Source: Dillenia suffruticosa
Taxonomy: Eukaryota > Streptophyta > Magnoliopsida > Dilleniales > Dilleniaceae
DNA: 64,000 nt
NCBI GenBank assembly: GCA_033439265.1
Contig: JAVTVX010000004.1
Location: 14,025,701-14,089,700 of the forward strand
Direction of reading: 5' to 3'
The position numbers and the translations under genes were made by a program. This document shows positions 59,901-64,000 of the stretch, piece after piece; the first letter of the stretch is position 1; each line of letters begins with the position of its first letter. Below the pieces are notes generated by a model, which searched no databases, was not told the origin of the DNA, and saw only the letters and a program-made list of their open reading frames with translations.

Positions 59901-61485
59901 TCGACACGATAAACTATGTCCCTAAATTTTGAGCACTACAAACAGGCAATAAAAGTAATCTTATCCCGAAATACCAGATGGGGTAGAGATTATACCTCAA
60001 AAATATTCTAGCATTTTTCTCCAGGCACAGACCCCAAGTTTGAAAATTTTGCATCATCTCCAAAATATCCAGCCTTCTTAGTTCAGCAGAAAGGCCTAAA
60101 TTTACAAAGAAAGGTGATCTTGCACAGTCACCAGGTACACCCAAGACATGGAAGATGCCACATCTGCATATATTATAACTTAGAAGTTGAATAAAATCAT
60201 CCTGTTTGTGTTGCTGTTAGAATCAAAATGTCAAGGTATACACCACTGGACTCGGGAGGCCCCCTTTGCCTCACCCTTTTCCCAGCTGGTGTGAGGTATA
60301 ACTTGTTTCTTCAGCATTTTTTTTTTCTTTCTTGATTTTCCAATAAGGAGGGAGAAAATGAAGGAAAGCAAGACATAAGCTATAAAGAGACATAAGATAA
60401 AATGTTTTATGATATATAGATATTATATAATACTTGGAACATGATAGAGAACCAAAGCTTCCCAGTCATCATATATAAGCAATCTAGAAACAGAATCTTG
60501 TCCAACAGAAGCAAGAGAGAGGGAGAACCAGCTTCCTGGACATCCTAGCATTGCCTTCCAAACATCGGTTTTGAAGGATAAATATCACTGCGTACCTCCA
60601 GAATATATTTAGTTCTCCTCACCAAAAATTAAACTCCTAAAGATTCCAAGTAGAAGATCCAGTAAATATAGTCCTCACCTGAGGTACTAAAAATGTCTAC
60701 AGCCATCAAATCTCTATAACATGCAAATTATATCATTTGGTATCATCTTCAGAATATTTAACGATCATTAAAATCTTCCAAAATATTAACTATGCCTGGA
60801 GTTTGACCCATCCATCAATATGTGTTGAATTCCCTTCATCGCCACAACTAAACATGGTTTTTATTATAGTATTCACAAACTTTGAATTTCTTCACCAAAT
60901 TATCATTGTAAAGATTGAACAATAGTCTCCTAAAGGACAAGTTTACAAAAAGTATCAAAAGACAATGGTCTTGCCTCTGTCAAAGAATAGAATACAGTTT
61001 TTAGCATGACCAAAGTAAAAATTTGCAAGTCATCTGATGCTAAGATACGGGTTTTACTGAAGAAACATTTGGATAATTTATATTATAAAGAATCTTAAAA
61101 ATGCCAACATTGATTAACTTGGAACGGCTGAAAGAGATATATTAGATAATACTGGTATCGATATGGACAAGAACAAGCATACAGCATCTAAATGCTAACC
61201 TGCCAATGATTCTCTGTCACATGATTCTCCAGGTTCATTCTCTCCAACAACGTTGACATTACAGGATGGGACCAGGACATCAAAAGGTCAAGCACTCAAA
61301 CAATGGTTATCATCCATCAACTGCAGTCACTGTCATGAGAGCTAAATCCCCTCAATACACCTATTCTTGATGTTAACATCTAATATCAGCCTTGTCAGAG
61401 GCAACATACCTTTGAGAAAGACAAAATCCCAATATGTGCCTGTCAGATGTAGACAGCAAAAGATGAGCTTAAATTCCAAGCTTTT
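59901..61485 (-). other. 3' flank of the PPR gene, no further gene
   Basis: This is the region downstream of the PPR stop codon on the - strand. It may include the PPR 3' untranslated region. A hairpin-like CCTCACCC...CAGCTGGTGTGAGG lies at about 60270-60298. No coding sequence is recognised. Confidence 0.45.
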
Positions 61486-62940
61486 TCATCCATCTATAAA
61501 ATGAAGATTTGGACGAAGAGAACTTCCAGTAGCAAGCTTATCCATCAACCGATTGTAAGTAGAAAGATCAGGTATGAATCCCCTATCCAACATCTCATTG
61601 ACCAAATCTTCACCCTCATTCCACTGACCTTTGCAAGCATACCCACAGATCAAAATGTTATATGTCATGCCATCTGCATCCAAGCCCTTGCTAGAAGCCA
61701 ACAACCTCAAATTATTTGCTTCTGCCGGTCTTCCAGCATCACAAAGATCCTTAAGAATGCAATTGTATGTAACACTATCCAGAAGAATGCCCTGTTGTAG
61801 CATCTTCTCAGTCAACTTATATGCTTCCTTCATTTTTCCTGCACCCCTTAGACCTTCCACCAAAGTTGTGCAAGCAATCAAGCTAGGAATATTCCCCTTT
61901 GCCCATAATTCTTCTACAACCTCCAATGCTTGGACAATATCTCCTTCCTTGCAAAGCCTCTCAACAAGACCAAAACAATCAAAAGCATTGGGGAGAGCTC
62001 CTTTTCTGGAAAAGTCAAGCAAGAGATCACATGCTTCTGAAACCCTTTGCTCCCTACAAAGTCCATCAACCAAAATTTCACATGTCACACTAGACAATTC
62101 ACAGCCCAAGTCAAGCATCTCATAAGCCATTCCGATCCCTTCCTCCAACCTCCTCTCTTTAAACAACCCCTTAATAAGAGTGTTAAATGTAACTACATTA
62201 GGCTCACATCCTTTGATTCTCATCTCTTTGAACAGCTTCAAACCAGACTCAAACTGTGAATTTCGGCAATAACTACTGATCATAATATTATAAGTGAAAA
62301 CATCAGGTTTCACCCTATCTTTAGCCATTTGACTGTAAACATTGAGAGCTCTTTCGTGCTCTCTATGTCGAACAAAGCCATTAATCAAAGTGTTATACAA
62401 GACAACACCTGGTCTCCCATCAATGGATCTCTTCGCAAGTTCAAAAGCATACAGGGCTTCATCCAATCTGCCAACCCTACAATGAGAATCAATTGCAAAT
62501 TTAAAAGTTGATTCAGAATGAGGGCATGAGAATATGCCATCAGAGCATGGACATGGGTTTGATACCATGAGATCAAGGATAGTGCGAAGTTCATGGAAGC
62601 GATTCGAGATAGCTAGGGTTTGAATCATCCACTTATAAGTGGAATGGTCATGGCGGAAAGAGTCAAAACGAGATGCCCAAAGGAAAATATGGATGTCCAA
62701 GTGGGAGAAATGGGGATGATGGTAGAGCCTTTTCTGGAGGAAATGAAGGAGATCTTGGGGCGTGAAGGAGGGTTTCAGGTGGGATGAAATGAAATGTTGG
62801 AAATTGGAAGGCTGTGCGATGGAAAGAGATACTGTTGGAAGAGGAATAGTAAAGGCAGAGGATGTTGGCAGGGAAGGACTTAAAGGAGATGAACGCTGAA
62901 GAGCCTTAGTAGTGACCTTTGAGAGTCTTTTGGCAGCCAT
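61486..62940 (-). CDS. P-class pentatricopeptide repeat protein, organelle-targeted
   Basis: It is an intronless frame of 484 residues, close in kind to Arabidopsis At2g36240. Residues 1-30 (MAAKRLSKVTTKALQRSSPL and on) are rich in Ser, Arg and Lys with no acidic residue, as in a mitochondrial or plastid transit peptide. From about residue 100 there are 10-11 tandem 35-residue PPR motifs, for example VVLYNTLINGFVRHREHERA, VFTYNIMISSYCRNSQFESG, VVTFNTLIKGLFKERRLEEG and GMTYNILICGYACKGQWNEG. The last motif is partial and the protein ends HFIDG, with no E or DYW editing domain, hence P class. Such proteins bind organellar RNA for stability, splicing or translation; the target is not known from sequence. 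An in-frame ATG at 63049-63051 would add 37 residues; I prefer 62940 because the transit peptide starts there. The frame is intact. Confidence 0.93.
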   Translation of the reverse strand: MAAKRLSKVTTKALQRSSPLSPSLPTSSAFTIPLPTVSLSIAQPSNFQHFISSHLKPSFTPQDLLHFLQKRLYHHPHFSHLDIHIFLWASRFDSFRHDHSTYKWMIQTLAISNRFHELRTILDLMVSNPCPCSDGIFSCPHSESTFKFAIDSHCRVGRLDEALYAFELAKRSIDGRPGVVLYNTLINGFVRHREHERALNVYSQMAKDRVKPDVFTYNIMISSYCRNSQFESGLKLFKEMRIKGCEPNVVTFNTLIKGLFKERRLEEGIGMAYEMLDLGCELSSVTCEILVDGLCREQRVSEACDLLLDFSRKGALPNAFDCFGLVERLCKEGDIVQALEVVEELWAKGNIPSLIACTTLVEGLRGAGKMKEAYKLTEKMLQQGILLDSVTYNCILKDLCDAGRPAEANNLRLLASSKGLDADGMTYNILICGYACKGQWNEGEDLVNEMLDRGFIPDLSTYNRLMDKLATGSSLRPNLHFIDG

Positions 62941-63348
62941 ATAAGAGTCAAATCGACTGGTCTTCGTCTTGTTCGACACCACCAATCCGCAGAAGCTGTC
63001 GCTGTGAACGACCTTGATGACCCGAGCTATCTTCTTCCTGAAATCGCCCAACTTACTTCTCCTTTCAGGTCTTCATCCTAATGAGTCGCCGCATACTTCG
63101 CCAAAACTGTTCAAGCTTGAAGCATCTCTCCGTGTCTCGAAAACCTTCTCTCGTCCCACCATCAAAACCCTAATCCTTGATCAGAATTCGATAATAATTC
63201 AACTTTGCCAACTAAAGAGAAAAAAAAAATGTTGCCCCATATATATATTTTTTGGTAAATAAAATTATTCAGATTGCGTTTCGATGTTGCCCCATATACA
63301 CACACTTCAAAAGTCTTGATCAGGTTCCTCTGTCTCTCTCTCAAGGAT

Positions 63349-63399
<51 letters not shown>

Positions 63400-64000
63400 T
63401 GAAATCATCGAAACTAAAACTGTTCGATGAAAAAAAAAATATTTAATGAAACACCACAAAGACCGCGTCTCAAGTGCATCTATCAACGAGATCTTAGTTA
63501 TAAAAAATGGTCATCTTAGATGTAGAGGCCTAAGCACAAAATGGATGGGTTACAAGCACCTTTCCCAACCATAGATCCAACACTGAGCCTCCCATAGACT
63601 TGCTTAATTTGAACCTTTTTTTCTTTTTTTATTCTAAGGTGTATTTATCACTAATATTATCCGCGTTACTTGATTCAAACACTATAGGTTTTATTTTAGA
63701 TATTGACTCTCCTCACATCTTTTTTCTATTCCGAAAACTCAAGAGAGTTTAGTATTCAATTATTATACCCACGACACATTGGTAATTTTGAATCTTGTTT
63801 GATGATTCGTAAAGGACCTACAATCATCAATAATAGGGGAGAACACCAAACTTCAATGAGTGTACCAGTAAAATACTACATTCTTTTATTTATAAGTTTC
63901 GTTGAGACATGAGAATGAGAAAATTGATTTGGGAGATTCAATCACTTAATGAGTTTTATAATATTTGGATCGAATTAGTCGGATAAAATTCAAATACCTA
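62941..64000 (-). other. 5' flank and probable promoter side of the PPR gene
   Basis: Upstream of the PPR start on the - strand, GC content falls after about 63200. A homopolymer T tract of about 47 bases lies at 63350-63396. The rest is AT-rich with no gene. The in-frame extension to 63051 is discussed with the PPR gene. Confidence 0.4.
63350..63396. repeat. Long poly-T tract
   Basis: About 47 consecutive T on the + strand. It could be a minus-strand retroelement poly-A tail or simple replication slippage. No element body is recognised to its right. Confidence 0.85.

Noticed and set aside
59914-60144. 76-codon minus-strand frame beyond the PPR gene
   Set aside because: There is no family resemblance and no splice link; it is probably chance in flanking DNA.
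61501-62594. Several open frames on the + strand and in other frames across the PPR gene
   Set aside because: They are shadows of the PPR coding sequence.
1-64000. CRISPR arrays, bacterial operons, phage or organelle genome segments
   Set aside because: No regularly spaced direct repeats of that kind and no prokaryotic or organellar genes were seen; all genes found are plant nuclear genes or transposons.

Overview
This window is nuclear DNA of a flowering plant, most likely a eudicot; the species cannot be fixed from the sequence. The evidence is AT-rich intergenic DNA, GT-AG introns with plant-style pyrimidine-rich acceptors, a P-class PPR gene, a plant ZNT9-like metal transporter, an AHL-type PPC-domain gene, and a dense load of Ty1/copia and Ty3/gypsy fossils, LINEs and tRNA-derived SINEs. 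No operon, CRISPR array, phage or bacterial feature is present.

Three host genes are supported. (1) The 3' part of an MTPC4/SLC30A9-type cation-efflux gene lies on the + strand. Six exons (728-847, 9487-9588, 9664-9736, 12867-12934, 15132-15192, 15262-15386) join in one frame to give 182 residues and a stop. Its 5' exons are off the left edge. (2) A five-exon + strand gene (29930-30203, 32228-32274, 33123-33251, 34068-34217, 35048-35071) encodes a 207-residue PPC/DUF296 protein related to AHL proteins but with no AT-hook. (3) An intronless P-class PPR gene lies on the - strand at 61486-62940.

The rest is mostly repeats. The transporter's 8.6-kb first visible intron holds an old gypsy fossil (about 1268-3701) and an antisense LINE with a (CAA)n tail (about 5751-9110). 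The LINE sits inside a GGC-rich element with short inverted ends. The next long intron (9737-12866) holds an antisense RPL26 retropseudogene and a 400-bp tandem duplication with CT microsatellites. A - strand copia fossil with two LTRs fills about 15820-21352. A 460-bp polypyrimidine tract follows at 22526-22985, then an incomplete - strand copia fossil at about 26880-28817.

Between the PPC gene and the PPR gene, an old - strand copia fossil (about 36050-40880) was invaded by a young 2.0-kb non-autonomous LTR element (38375-40400) with a perfect 5-bp target duplication. Low-complexity TTATCAC-rich DNA, a CCCTAG microsatellite and a SINE with a perfect 18-bp target duplication (43781-43978) come next. 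After them are a + strand copia fossil (46178-51143) and a + strand SIRE/Maximus-like copia fossil with an envelope-like region (about 51930-59900). A second SINE lies in the leader of that last element.

I found no convincing new gene system. The observations most worth checking are the AT-hook-less PPC protein, the young nested non-autonomous LTR element, the two dated SINE insertions, and the GTCGAC-rich noncoding stretches of the SIRE-like fossil. Homology calls rest on remembered family sequences, since no search could be run.
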